Below the pieces are notes generated by a model. It ran no database searches and was not told the origin of the DNA. It saw only the letters and a list, made by a program, of their open reading frames with translations. This document shows, one piece after another, positions 9,866 to 21,285 of a stretch of 64,000 nt of DNA (positions are counted from its first letter, which is position 1; each line of letters begins with the position of its first letter). The stretch lies in contig NC_133327.1 in the NCBI RefSeq assembly GCF_042186555.1, forward strand, positions 108,031,167-108,095,166. The letters run 5' to 3'. A program made the translations under genes and the position numbers. This DNA is from Aquarana catesbeiana (Eukaryota; Chordata; Amphibia; Anura; Ranidae).

Positions 9866-11420
9866 GTTCTATTCTTCTTGCATTTTTGGCTGATCTCCCT
9901 GTCACTCATTTATCTGCTATAGTTCCTCGACACCCACTGTGCAGACCCCTCCTGCATTTCCAACCCTGTTACGGCTTTCCGTTAATGATAGTAGGACTGA
10001 CAAGAGACAGTGCAGTTCAAGCAAGGGTGACTAAAGGCAGCCCTTTCAGGCACTTATTTAGGAGACACCACTAACAAAGACACACAAAACCACTACAAAT
10101 ATTAACTCTTAGCCTTTTATTTACAACAGTTTTGTGTTCTGCATGCAAAATCCCTTTAAGCCAACAAGCACTGTTATTTATTTCTAATGTGTTTTTATTT
10201 ATCCTCATATTACACATGGATACAACCTAAAGCATAGGAGCATTTGCCGTAGCACACGGTAAAACGTTCAAATCTTGCCTTCCTTTTAAACATCTTAATG
10301 ATGTGTTATCAGAATGGGTTGTGCATCATATTATGAAATTAGTAGGTATGGGATCTGGAGAGGCCAATTTGAGGTATTGCTCATTTATTTTTCATCCATT
10401 CATTAGACTGTATTTTCTTTTTCTCTACAGACAGACTGGGGATTGCAGTCTTCATTGTAAGAGACACGCATGAGCTCAGTGGAAAGAATATAAATGCTTC
10501 ACTGGAGCCAGACTAATACTTAGGCACTTAATGTCAAGACACTGAGGTTGAGATACCTTGACAGAACTGTGTTGGAATGCTATCCTGTATTGTTGTCTGC
10601 GGATATTACTGCCCATGCTTTAACCCAGTAAATAGGAAGAAAGCTAAATGAACTGTAACTCCTTATTTACCAATAAGGAATATGATTCTATTGTAGACCT
10701 TCTAGTTAAAACTGTGTTGAATTTAATATTGTCTCTGCCTTAAAGTACACCCAAACCATAAATGGGTGAAATTTAGCTTGCTAAAGCATTATGTATCATA
10801 AACAATTGGCATTTTTTTTTTTTTTTTGCATTAACCACATTTTTTTTGTGAAAACACAGCTGATCTTCTCCATCCTCATCCAACCACTTACTGTCTGCAT
10901 GCACTAGCTTCAGCGTCGACTACAGACATAAGGTAGGGCAGGTTTGTAGGTCATCTGGCTAGCCACTAGATGTCCCCATAGCTTGAGACTGGGATTCAGC
11001 TTAGGAGCCACATGGGTTAAGCCTCAGCCCTGTCCCTGATAGGAGAGGGGAACTCTGAGTGAAATTATATTAGGAAGGTGGAGAGCTGGCTAGTTAGTGA
11101 GATGCCAGAGGGAGAGTGATTGCTGGTTTTCTCTGTGGGTCCTATAGTATGAACCAGCATATAGGCAGAGAGACAATATTGTTAGCTTCCCCTTGAGGGG
11201 GTGGACTGAAGGAAGCTGGAAGACTTGTGGCCTCTCGGGGACAGTCCTCATTTAGGTTCAGACCTCTCATTTTCTCTCAGAATTACGGTTTCTATACCTT
11301 ACTAGAATCTTCAGGGCCCGGGTGCAAGAAACCATGAAGGGCCCCCACCACAGGAGTTGCTAGGTCTACAAAAGATCTCAGGCTAAAGCCCATAGCAGCA
11401 AAGTAAAGAAAGTCATACAC
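9866..11420. other. Non-repetitive-looking stretch, no gene recognised
   Basis: The longest block in the left half with no repeat I can identify. No open frame over about 62 codons. A short exon-like segment near 10432-10457 (pyrimidine tract, AG, 26 nt, GTAAGA) is noted but not supported. Confidence 0.35.
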
Positions 11421-11462
11421 TTGGGCGGAAATACACATGTATATAATATACATATATGTGTT

Positions 11463-11464
<2 letters not shown>

Positions 11465-11514
<50 letters not shown>
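11465..11514. repeat. (TA)n microsatellite
   Basis: About 25 uninterrupted TA units, directly upstream of the large minisatellite. Confidence 0.95.
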
Positions 11515-11520
<6 letters not shown>

Positions 11521-11535
11521 TGTTACATAGTATAG

Positions 11536-12790
11536 ATCCCCCCTTATATCGGGTTCCTCAGAGAGCCTCCCCTAACATCAGGATCCTCAGAGAGCCTCCC
11601 TACTTACATTAGGATGCCCAGAGAGTCACCCCCTTTACATCAGGGTCCTCAGAGAGCCCCTCCTTACATCAGGGTCCCCAGAGAGCTCCCCCTTACATCA
11701 GGGTCACCTGAAAGCCTGCCTTTACATCAGGGTCCCCAGAGAGCTCCCTTACATCAGGGTCCCAGAGAGCCCCCCCACATCAGGGTCCCCAGAGAGCTCC
11801 CCCTTACATCAGGGTCACCTGAAAGCCTGCCTTTGCATCAGGGTCCCCAGAGATCCTCCCTTACATCAGGATCCCCAGAGGGCCCCCCCTTACATCAGGG
11901 TCCCCAGAGAGCTCCCTTACATCAGGGTCCCAGAGAGCCCCTTTCTTACATCAGGGTCCCCAGAGAGCCCCCCCCCCCCCCTTACATCAGTGTCCCCAGA
12001 GAGCCCCTCCCTTACATCAGGGTCCCCAGAGAGCCCCTCCCTTACATCAGGGTCCCCAGAGAGCCCCTCCCTTACATCAGGGTCCCCAGAGAGCCCCTCC
12101 CTTACATCAGGGTCCCCAGAGAGCCCCTCCTTACATCAGGATTCCCAGAGGGCCCCTCCTTACATCAGGGTTCCCAGAGGCCCCCTCCTTACATCAGGGT
12201 CCCCAGAGAGCCCCTTCCTTACTTAAGGGTCCCCAGAGAGCCCCCCCTTACTTCAGGGTCTACAGAGAGCCTCCCCTTATGTCAGGGTCCCCAGAGAGCT
12301 CCCCCTTACATCAGGGTCCCCAGAGAGCCCCCCCCCCCTACATCAGGGTCCCCAGAGAGCCCCCCCTTACATCAGGGTCCCCAGAGAGCCCCCCCTTACA
12401 TCAGGGTCCCCAGAGAGCCCCCCCCTTACATCAGGGTCCCCAGAGAGCCCCCCCCCTTACATCAGGGTCCCCAGAGAGCTCCCCTTACATCAGGGTCCCC
12501 ACAGAGCCCCTTCTTCACATAGGGGTCCCCACAGAACCCCTTCTTCACATCATGGTCCCCAGAGAGCCCCCTCTTACATCAGGGTCTCCAGAGAGCCCCC
12601 TCTTACATCAGGGTCTCCAGAGAGCCTTCCTTATATCAGGGTCCCCAGAGGGCCCCCCCTTACTTCAGGGTCCCCAGAGGGCCCCCCCTTACTTCAGGGT
12701 CCCCAGAGGGCCCCCCCTTACTTCAGGGTCCCCACAGGGCCCCCCTTACTTCAGGGTCCCCACAGGGCCCCTCCCTTACATCAGGGTTCC
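11536..12790 (+). repeat. GC-rich minisatellite, about 29-bp units
   Basis: About 40 copies of a unit containing TTACATCAGGGTCCCCAGAG and a variable C run, with unit length varying by 1-4 bp through the C run. The 302-codon and 242-codon frames across it (HQGPQRAP / IRVPREPP repeats) are consequences of the repeat. Later units carry CTTCAGGG and CACAGGGC variants, so the array evolved in sub-blocks. Confidence 0.92.
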
Positions 12791-12888
12791 CAGACCAGAC
12801 AATCACCCCCCCTTCCAGAGGTTCCCCTGTACCTGGCTGGTCTCTGCTGTGCACCTTGGACCCCCAGCACATCTCTGTATCCCCCCAC

Positions 12889-13200
12889 CTGGGGGGAGGT
12901 GTGAGGCAGCGATCAGCAGCTCTATGGTGTCCACGGGTGGCGGGATCTCCCTGGGGATTGTAGTTCTCTCTCCAACTGTATCCACTAGAGAGGGGAGTGG
13001 CCTCTGACCCAGGCATGTATCATCAAGAGTGTAGAAGCAGAGCGACTCACTGAAGAGTGAAGCCGATACATGCCCGGGTAAGAGGCCCCTCCCCTCTCCA
13101 CTGTATACATTCAGAAAGAGAACTACAAGCCCCAGGAATATCCCACGGCTCGCGAGCACCATAGAGCTGCCGATCGCCACCTCCCACCTCGCCCCTGCAT
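12889..13200. repeat. Inverted repeat, arms about 125 bp
   Basis: The left arm (12889-13014) contains TATGGTGTCCACGG, GGGATTGTAGTTCTCTCTCC and GAGGGGAGTGGCCTC. The right arm (13073-13200) carries their diverged complements (GAGGCCCCTCCCCTCTCCAC, GAACTACAAGCCCC, CACCATAGAGCTGC). A foldback transposon or hairpin precursor is possible. Confidence 0.65.
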
Positions 13201-13209
13201 GTTAAATGG

Positions 13210-13960
13210 ACAGTCAGGGGTGCAGGGGGAGATGCGGGTCTTGGGTCCCCCCACAGCAGCAGAACGTCAGGGCCCAGTCGCAAGTGCGACTGACCTGTCA
13301 TCCGCCTGCTCAACGAGGATCAGCACCGCTGCTGGGGTCTTCCCCATGTGAAAGGGGCCAATACTCATTTCTAATATTCTAATACTTATCTGTAATGAGT
13401 TCATGAGAATAACACTCCCAAGAGTAATTATCAAGACTTTTTTTAACCACTCAAACAGTTGACAGGCTCGCCTGGTGCCCAGGATGAAGATACGGAACTG
13501 TGCCCCTCTCCCGCTGCTAACCCATGACATAGGTAAGCATACTGCCCAGCATGCTCTGGCATGGCCATTCTCCCCCCCCCCCCGGCCCATAGTTAGCATG
13601 GAAGGTGCACTGCAAATGTATGGCCATTCACTTGCTGGGGGTATGTGAGTTGTTGTGTATGTGTGGTGTGTTTTTTGTATCAGCTATGGATGACTGGGGA
13701 GAGGGAGGCAGAGTGTAAGAGCATGGTTTGACAGAAGTAGGGAGAAGTGAGGCCATGGTCGACTAGCGGCCCACTAGTGATCTGCATGTGGTGTCGTGCT
13801 TGTCGTGGACAGATAGATACTGTACTGTACATACTGTATGTATTGTATGTATATTTTACTTTATATTTGTTTATCAAAGAGAAGCTGTCTGAAAAGAAAA
13901 GATGCTTCTTGGTCTCCAATGACATGAAACACCCACATTGCTCATGGCACCTAGATGCAA
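13210..13960. other. Intergenic, nothing recognised
   Basis: Short open frames without motifs. A C run at 13574-13583. No repeat structure that I can place. Confidence 0.35.
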
Positions 13961-13964
13961 TAGG

Positions 13965-14131
13965 GCTGATTTACTAAAACTGGAGAGTGCAAAATCTGGT
14001 GCAGCTGTGTATGGTAGCTAATCGGCTTCTAATTTCAGCTTGTTCAATTAAACTTTGACAAAAAAAAAAACTGGAAGCTGATTGGTTACTTTGCAGATAT
14101 TGCACTCTCCGGTTTTAGTAAATCAACCCCT
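13965..14131. mobile_element. Small MITE (GGGCTGATTTACTAAAAC ends)
   Basis: Terminal inverted repeats: GATTTACTAAAACTGGAGAG on the left and CTCTCCGGTTTTAGTAAATC on the right. The interior has a second inverted pair, CAGCTTGTTCAATT region against GGAAGCTGATTGG. Non-coding. The family is one I associate with true-frog genomes. Confidence 0.75.
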
Positions 14132-14138
14132 TTTCCTC

Positions 14139-14512
14139 TATCTTCCTCCACTTCTTCCTCCGGTCTTCTCCTCTGGCATCTTCCTCCAGCTTCTTCTTCT
14201 TCGCCTCGTCCTCCGATCTGCCTCAATGGGAGTCTCCCGCTGTGTGACGCTTCTGTTCAGGTGACAGCTCTTATATAACAGAGGGCGGGGCCACCCGGTG
14301 ACCCCACCCCCTCTGACGCATGGGGACTTTCCTATGGCTTTTCCCGTGGTGTCAGAGGGGCAGCCCTTTACATAAGTAGTGGTCCCGCCCTTCGTTATAT
14401 AAGAGCTTATATAAGAGCTGTCACCTTAACAGAGGCGTCACACAGCGGGAGAATCCCATTGAGGTGGATCGGAGGACCAAGCGGAGAAGAAGAAGCCAGA
14501 GGAAGATGCCGG
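14139..14512. repeat. Inverted repeat around GC-rich centre
   Basis: The left arm, 14139-14280 (GGCATCTTCCTC, GTGTGACGC, GACAGCTCTTATATAA), is the complement of the right arm, 14395-14512 (TTATATAAGAGCTGTC, GCGTCACACAGC, GAGGAAGATGCC). It forms the left part of the hAT-related block that follows. Confidence 0.75.
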
Positions 14513-15733
14513 ATGAGAAGGCTGCTCTGAAGAAGATAGAGGAAGAAGCGGGGGAAGAACAAGATGGAGGAAGAAGAAGAACACCGAAGGAAGACCAGAA
14601 GAAGATGGAAGAAGAAGCAGGGAAAGAAGAAGAAAAAGGAATTGTCAAAAACCATCTATTGCCTTTTTTTAACACTTTTTTTGTGAAATGGTAGGGGTAC
14701 ATTTGTACCCCATTACCAATTCACACAGGGCGGTGGGATCTGGGGGTCTCTTTGTTAAAGGGGGCTTCCAGATTCTGATAAGCCCGCCGTCCCCCACAAC
14801 CACCGGGAAAGGGTTGTGGGGATGAGGCTCTTCTCTCTATCAACATGGGGACAAGGCGCTTTGGGGGGCTACAAGGTGCTTTGTGGGGCTACCCCAAAGC
14901 ACCCTCCCAATGTTGAGGGCATGTGGCCTGGTACGGTTCAGGAGGGCTGGGCCACTCTCTCGTCCGCCCCTCTTTTCCTGCAGCCTGCCAGGTTACGTAC
15001 TCGGATAAGGGTCTGGTATGGTATGGTATGAAGTTTTGGGGGGACCCCACGCCATTTTTTTATTTTGGTGCGGGGTTCCCCTTAAAATCCATACCAGACC
15101 TGAAGGGTCTGGTGTGGATTTTGAGGGGGACCCCCACGCCATTTTCTTTTAAATTTTGCCGCGGGGCTCCCCTTAATATCCACACCAGACCTGAAGGACT
15201 TGGTATGGAATTTGGGGGGACCCCCACACATTTTTAAAAAAAAATTTGGCACGGAGTTCCCTGTGGGGAAATCCCATGTCTTTTTATCAATGAACTTTTC
15301 TGTGTACTGCCAGACTGGCAAATCATTATAGCCACGAGTAGTTTTAAATGACTTTTTTTCCTTTAGAAATGTAATTTTACTGTCAGACTGTTCTAAACAT
15401 GGGAAACATGTGCCCCTTTACAGGCATACTATAGACATGGAATAATACACTTTTATTGTTTCACTTTAAGCATTATTAAAATCACTGCTCCCGAAAAAAC
15501 GGCCGTTTTTGAAACTTTTTTTTTGCATTGATACATGTCCCCTGGGGCAGGACCCAGGTCCCCAAATACTTTTTAAGACAATACCATGCATATAAGCCTT
15601 TAAAATTAGCACTTTTGATTTTTCATGTTCGTGTCCCATAGACTTTAACGGTGTTCGCGTGTTCGAACAAATTTTTTGCCTGTTTGCATGTTCTGGTGTG
15701 AACCGAACGAGGGGGGTGTTCAGCCCATCCCTA
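14400..15733 (+). mobile_element. Non-autonomous hAT element, right part
   Basis: From about 14505 on it parallels 18700-19901 (GGAATTGTCAAAAAC, GTGAAATGGTAGGGGTA, the repeated CCAGACCTGAAGG units, AAATCACTGCTCCCGAAAAA). It ends in GCCCATCCCTA, one base from the terminal repeat of the intact hAT elements. No matching left end TAGGGATGAGC is found upstream, and no duplication can be assigned; the left part was replaced by the inverted repeat at 14139-14512. Confidence 0.65.
15015..15240 (+). repeat. Subterminal tandem repeat of hAT family
   Basis: Three imperfect units of about 85 bp, each with a GGGGTTCCCCTTAA-like tract followed by TCCATACCAGACCTGAAGG. The same module occurs at 19150-19420 and, in single copy, at 59480-59575 inside the autonomous hAT. 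Confidence 0.75.
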
Positions 15734-15997
15734 CATGTAACATGTTTCAGCACCCTCCACCACCCTCACCCCCATTTACTGAAAGCTAGCAACCCTGAAG
15801 GGCACTGATGAGTACCCTGGTAGTCCACTGACACTTCTTACAGCTTTCTAAGAGCAAGCCAGTAGAGGTATACGGCCAGGGCAGCTGGAGGATGTGTCTT
15901 CAGGAACCTAACATTGCTTCTGTAGTAAAAAATAACGAAAGGAATTTTTTTTCTGCAAAATTATTTGAATTTATTATTTTTTTCATGAAAAGTGAAC
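15734..15997. other. Intergenic, nothing recognised
   Basis: No coding or repeat signal that I can support. Confidence 0.3.
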
Positions 15998-16444
15998 TTA
16001 AAGTGGTTGTAAAGTCAGAAGGTTTTTTATCATAATGCATTCTATACACTAAGATAAAAAACCTCCTGTGTGCAGCAGCCCCCATAACACTTACCTGAGC
16101 CCCATCTCTGTCCACGAGTTCCTCAGCTGTCCAGGACTCTCTTCCTGATTGGAGGAGACACAGCAGCGGTGCCATTGGCTCCTGCTGCTGTCAATCAAAC
16201 TCAGCCAATCAGGAGAGAGAAGGGGTGGGACTGAACCAGGGCTCCATGTCTGAATGGACACACTCGGCTCGGTGCCCCCATAGCAAGCTGCTTGATGTGG
16301 GGGCACTCAACAGGAGGGAGGGGCCAGAATCACAGAAGAGGGATCCAAGAAGGTTGCTCTGTGGAAAACCAGTGCACAGAGCAGGAGAGTATATTATGTT
16401 TGTTATTTTTAGAGAAAACAAAACGAGAATTTACAATCACTTTA
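15998..16444. mobile_element. MITE with TTAAAGTGGTTGTAAA / TTTACAATCACTTTA ends
   Basis: Terminal inverted repeats of about 16 bp with one or two mismatches enclose 447 bp of GC-rich non-coding sequence. Related copies lie at 4355-4800 (inverted) and 17581-17790 (partial). Confidence 0.7.
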
Positions 16445-16505
16445 TTTCCTGACATGTCACAATATACAGCAACATTATAATTGTTCAATTATTTGTATCT
16501 CTTAA

Positions 16506-16859
16506 CCCCTTGGCACCGGCCGTATGCAAATATGCGGGCTCTCGGCACCTGGTCTTTAGCACTGCCGACACAGGTACCGTCGCCTAACCGAAAGCTCCCG
16601 ATCGCTTTTTGCGATTCGAAATAATTTTTACCGAATTTAAAAAAGTAAACTATATACAACCATTTTGCGAAATTCTAAATTCGTATAGAATGAAAGTGAA
16701 TTTGAATAGAATAGAAAATAGAAAAGAATAGCATAGAAAAACAATAGAACAGAATAGAAAAAAATATAATATATTTTATTCTAATCTTTTCTATTCAAAT
16801 TCATTCTGTGCCAAATTCCAATTTCGGAAGATGGATATCTCTATCTCTATCTCTATCTC

Positions 16860-16893
<34 letters not shown>

Positions 16894-17851
16894 ATATAAT
16901 ATATATATAATATTTTTTTCTATTCTGTTCTATTGTTTTTTCTATTCTAGTCTTTTCTATTAGAATTTGATTTCATTCTATTTCTATATAACCATTTTCT
17001 GAAATTCGAATTTCATATAGAATTAATTCACATTCAAATAGAAAAGATTAGAATAAAATGGAAAAAATGGAAAAGAATAGCATAGATAACCATCTTCCGA
17101 AACTCAAATTCCATATAGAATGAATTCAAATTCGAATAGAAAGTTTAGAAAAGAATAGAAAAGAATAGCATGGAATGGAACAACAATGGAACAGAACAGA
17201 AAAAAATATATTGTTTTTTATGCTTTTCTTGTCTATTATTTTCTATTCTATTCTAATCTTTTCTATTCGATTTTGAATTCATTCTGTACCAAATTTCAAT
17301 TTCGGAAGATGGTTATATATATATATTCTATTGCTTTATTATTTTATATTCTATTTTATTGTATTTTTTAGAAAGTCGTTTTCTATTTTTTTTTTAAATT
17401 TGATTTCGATTCAAATTTGTTTTCGAATTCGATTCAAATTTGTTTTCCAATTTGATCATTTTTTTTCGGATTCGTTTAAATTAGTTACTTTTGTAATTCG
17501 GAAATTCGGATGCATACGAATTTCTGAATAATGAAAAATTCGTCCAAATTTCGATTTGGAACTAAACGAAATGCACATGTCTAGACAGCAGCAGGAGCCG
17601 ATGGCTGCACTGCTATCAATCTATCCAATCAAGAGGCGGGAACCCCGGCCAGAGAGGTAACTCCGGCAGGGGAACAAATGTGTTCAGGTGAGTAAAACGG
17701 CTGGGCTGCTGAGTGACAGAAGTTTTTTCACCTTAATGCATAGGATGCATTAAGGTATAAAAACTTGAGGGTTTACAATTCCTTTAAGCCGTGTCCCACC
17801 TCCCGACATCATATACCTCATGAAGGGCTGGGAGGCGCCACTGCCAAGAGG
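16506..17851. mobile_element. TTAA-flanked element with AT-rich insertion
   Basis: TTAA at 16502-16505 and 17852-17855. The ends CCCCTTGGCA and TGCCAAGAGG are inverted repeats with one mismatch. The interior from about 16620 to 17582 is an unrelated A/T-rich repeat, and 17581-17790 is a partial copy of the MITE at 15998. Confidence 0.65.
16620..17582. repeat. AT-rich degenerate tandem repeat (AATAGAAAAG / ATTCGAATT)
   Basis: Dense GAATAGAAAAGAATAG and TTTCTATTCTATTC units on both strands, with CTATCT and AC microsatellites at 16836-16892. It ends in CGAAATGCACATGTCTA, which looks like the terminus of a separate dispersed element. The short open frames are isoleucine/phenylalanine/tyrosine-rich artefacts. 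Confidence 0.7.
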
Positions 17852-17855
17852 TTAA

Positions 17856-18226
17856 TATTAAAATATACTCTTTGAGTATCAGTTTAGTGTCTTTGCCTTG
17901 GCACATGTAATCAGTCTGCTGCAGGCTGAGGAAATTCTTTCCGCAGTCTCCTCAGCCTTAGTTACAAGACTGCATTGTAACTTTGTACCCAGTCACAAAG
18001 TGAAAGGTTGCAGCAGAAGGCTGTTATTTGACAGACATTTGTGAACTGCACATACACTGGGACTCATACATTTGTGCCATCTCTGAGCCAGTATTTCAGG
18101 CCTCCTTAGCCCATTGCAGGAAGTAGATGTTGATTCTTGATCAGGGGTGGGCAATTATTTTTCTCAAGGGGCCACATGATAAAGGGACTGTTGTGGGGGA
18201 CCGAACTTGTGGAGGCTCGTAGGTAC
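17856..18226. other. Intergenic, nothing recognised
   Basis: No coding or repeat signal that I can support before the 8-bp duplication at 18227. Confidence 0.3.
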
Positions 18227-18234
18227 CTAAACAT

Positions 18235-19901
18235 TAGGGATGAGCTTCGAGTTCGAGTAGAACTCATGTTTGACTCGAACATTGGCTGTTCGCAAGTTCG
18301 TCGAACAGCGAACAATTTGTGGTGTTCGCGGCAAATTCGAATGCTGCAGAACACCCTTTAAAAGTCTATGGGAGAAATCAAAAGTGCTAATTTTAAAGGC
18401 TTATATGCAAGTTATTGTCACAAAAGTGTTTGGGGACCTGGGTCCTGCCCCAGGGGACATGGATCAATGCAAAAAAAAGTTTTAAAAACGGCAGTTTTTT
18501 CAGGAGCAGTGATTTTAATAATGCTTAAAGTCAAACAATAAAAGTGTAATATCCCTTTAAATTTCGTATTCGCCCGGAGAGGAAAATGAAGAAGAGAAGA
18601 AGAGAAGAAGGAAGAAGAGAAGAGGATGAAGAAGAAGATGAAGAGAAGAGCGGGAGCCTCCCTCCATGCCATGGGTGCGGAGCGGCCCGAGGAGAAGAAG
18701 ATAGAAGACGCCGCGGAGGAGATGCTGGATGAGAACGCCGGAGGAAGAACCAGAAGAAGAAGAAGATGAAGGAAGATAGAAGAAAGAAGAAGCATTTAAA
18801 TAAAGGAATTGTCAAAAACTGTCTCTTGTCATTTTTAACATTTTTGACAGGTTTTTAGTGAAATGGTAGGGGTAAGTACCCCCTTACCATTTCACACAGG
18901 GGGGGTGGGATCTGGGGGTCCCCTTGTTAAAGGGGGCTTCCAGATTCCAATAAGCCCCCCACCCACAGACCCCCACAACCACCGGCCAGGGTTGTGGAGA
19001 TGAGGCCCTTGTCCTCATCAACATGGGGACAAGGTGTTTTGGGGGGCTACCCCAAAGCACCCTCCCAATGTTGAGGGCATGTGGCCTGGTACGGTTCAGG
19101 AGGGGGGGGCACACTCTCGTCCCCCCCTCTTTTCCTGCGGCCTGCCAGGTTGCGTGCTCGGATAAGGGTCTGGTATGGATCTTTGGGGGGACCCCACGCC
19201 GTTTTTTTTTTTTTTTTTGGCGCGGGGTTCCCCTTAAAATCCATACCAGACCTGAAGGGTCTGGTATGGAATTTAGGGGGAACCCCACATCATTTTTTTT
19301 TTTTTATTTTGGCCGGGGTTCCCCTTAATATCCATACCAGACCTGAAGGGCCTGGTATGGAATTTAGGGGTCTCCCACGTCATTTTTTTTTTTTATTTTG
19401 GTTCGGGGTTTCCCTGTGGGGAATTGCCATGCCGTTTTTATCAATGAACAGAATTCTATGTGTATTGTCGGCAATGCAATAGCCGCGGGTAGTTTTAAAT
19501 GGGTTTTTTCCTTCCAAATGTAATTTTGCTGTCAGACTGTTCTAAACACGGGAAACATGCGCCCCTTTACAGGCATACTATAGACACCCCCCAGGTACGA
19601 AATTTAAAGGGATATTACACTTTTATTGTTTGACTTTAAGCATTATTAAAATCACTGCTCCTGAAAAAACGGCCGTTTTTAAAACTTTTTTTGCATTGAT
19701 CCATGTCCCCTGGGGCAGGACCCGGGTCCCCAAACACTTTTTATGACAATAACTTGCATAGAAGCCTTTAAAATTAGCACTTTTGATTATTCATGTTCGT
19801 GTCCCATAGACTTTAACGGTGTTCGCGTGTTCGAGCAAACTTTTTTCCTGTTCACATGTTCTGGTGCGAACCGAACAGGGGGGGTGTTCGGCTCATCCCT
19901 A
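18235..19901. mobile_element. Complete non-autonomous hAT element, long inverted repeats
   Basis: A perfect 8-bp target duplication CTAAACAT (18227-18234 and 19902-19909) flanks 1,667 bp. The ends are TAGGGATGAGC and GCTCATCCCTA. The inverted repeats extend about 310-340 bp (18235-18577 and 19594-19901; for example CAGGAGCAGTGATTTTAATA and its complement). The interior is purine-rich (18590-18790) followed by subterminal CCAGACCTGAAGG repeats, with no transposase. The 11-bp end is identical to that of the autonomous element at 52482-60062. Confidence 0.9.
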
Positions 19902-19909
19902 CTAAACAT

Positions 19910-20129
19910 ATAGAAAAAAAACACCTGGCACTAAGAATAATAGGTACAACTACTCATGAAATAGGTCTCTTTAAAAAGGGAGGTCAGAGGGGCTGTGTTA
20001 AAAGAGGGCAGCTGCAGTGTGGCATTATACATTTAAATATGGTAATGAGGAGGCAATATCTCCTCACTTCCTGCCAATTGCACACAAAAGCACTGTGACT
20101 GGAAAAGTGTCCAGACATTGGGTAATGCT
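19910..20129. other. Short intergenic stretch
   Basis: Nothing recognised beyond an A run. Confidence 0.3.
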
Positions 20130-20318
20130 CTCCCACAAGTGTTAATTTAGTCGACTAAAATGACTAAAACATTTTAGTCGACTAAATGAATGCTATTTTA
20201 GTCAACTAAAATACGACTAAAACTAAACCAATTGAGATGACTAAAATACGACTAAAACTAAAAGCCATTTTAGTCAAAAGACTAAAATGAGGCTAAAACT
20301 AAAATGCCATTTTAGTCC
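20130..20318. repeat. (ACTAAAA)-type degenerate tandem repeat, left part
   Basis: Repeated TTTTAGTC/GACTAAAA units on both strands. The tract resumes at 31832 (TAAGACTAAAATTAA) on the far side of Harbinger copy A, which shows that the element inserted into it. Confidence 0.8.
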
Positions 20319-21285
20319 TAATGCCCCGTACACACGGTCCGACTTTCGGATGGAAAATGTGCAATCGGAGCTTGTCATCGGAAATTCTGACCGTGTGTGG
20401 GCTCCATCCGACATTTTCCGACACACGAAGTTTGAGAGCAGGCTATAAAGTTTTCCGACAACAAAATCCGATCGCGTCAATTCCGACGCACAAAGTGCCA
20501 CGCATGCTCAGAAGAAATTCAGTGACGGAACAGCTCGGTCTGGTAAAATTAGCGTTCGGAATGGATAGAGCACTTTCGACAGGCTGCAATGTTTAAAATA
20601 GTTTAATACAGCGCACTCTTCTTTATAATGCTAGAAGAATGAAGTAGTTTTGCTGCTTATATTCACACAGACTTATCACAAACTTCTTTCTTTATTCTTT
20701 ATCGTGATTCCCTCAATATATTTTGATTTGTCACATCTGACAAAAATTTATATATTATTTTTTTGGTTTGTCTTTTTTTCAAGGCTGATTTTTTTTTTTG
20801 TTTTTCATTTTTTTTTTACTCCAGAATATTTTTGGGTGTGTTTTATGTGTCAAGTTACCACAACACCATTATTATCTTGTATTATTTAATCTCAAGGAGA
20901 TGGCTTGGTGTTGGTGTCTCTTGTTAATTTCACATTGTATTTTTGAAATGTACCTGAATCCTCACAAACAAACTGTCCTTTTTGAAGGAAAACACACGTA
21001 GGCAAGTATATTTGAAACAAAAATTCCTTTATTAAGGGCTCATAACCAAACAAAGAGGGAGGCAAAGCTGGAGAAACAGCAGAAATTGGTGAAGCCTTTG
21101 GCCCCCAGGGCACACATCAATTATTTTACAACAAAATTGGTGGCCTGAGGAGTCCATATGTAAAAGAGTGCAGTCTGGTCCAGAAGTCCAAGAAATCCTG
21201 AACAGCAGCAGATGACATGTATGTTCCCAGGCTGTGGTAGTACAAGAGGCTGCATATTTTGCCAGACAAGACTGAACCGAGGTCA

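Noticed and set aside
10420..10464. Possible host micro-exon (TTTCTCTACAG, 26 nt, GTAAGAG)
   Set aside because: Splice-like signals alone occur often by chance; there is no neighbouring exon, no frame and no conservation evidence.
11614..13007. 302- and 242-codon proline/arginine-rich frames
   Set aside because: Translations of the 29-bp minisatellite in two frames; no independent coding signal.
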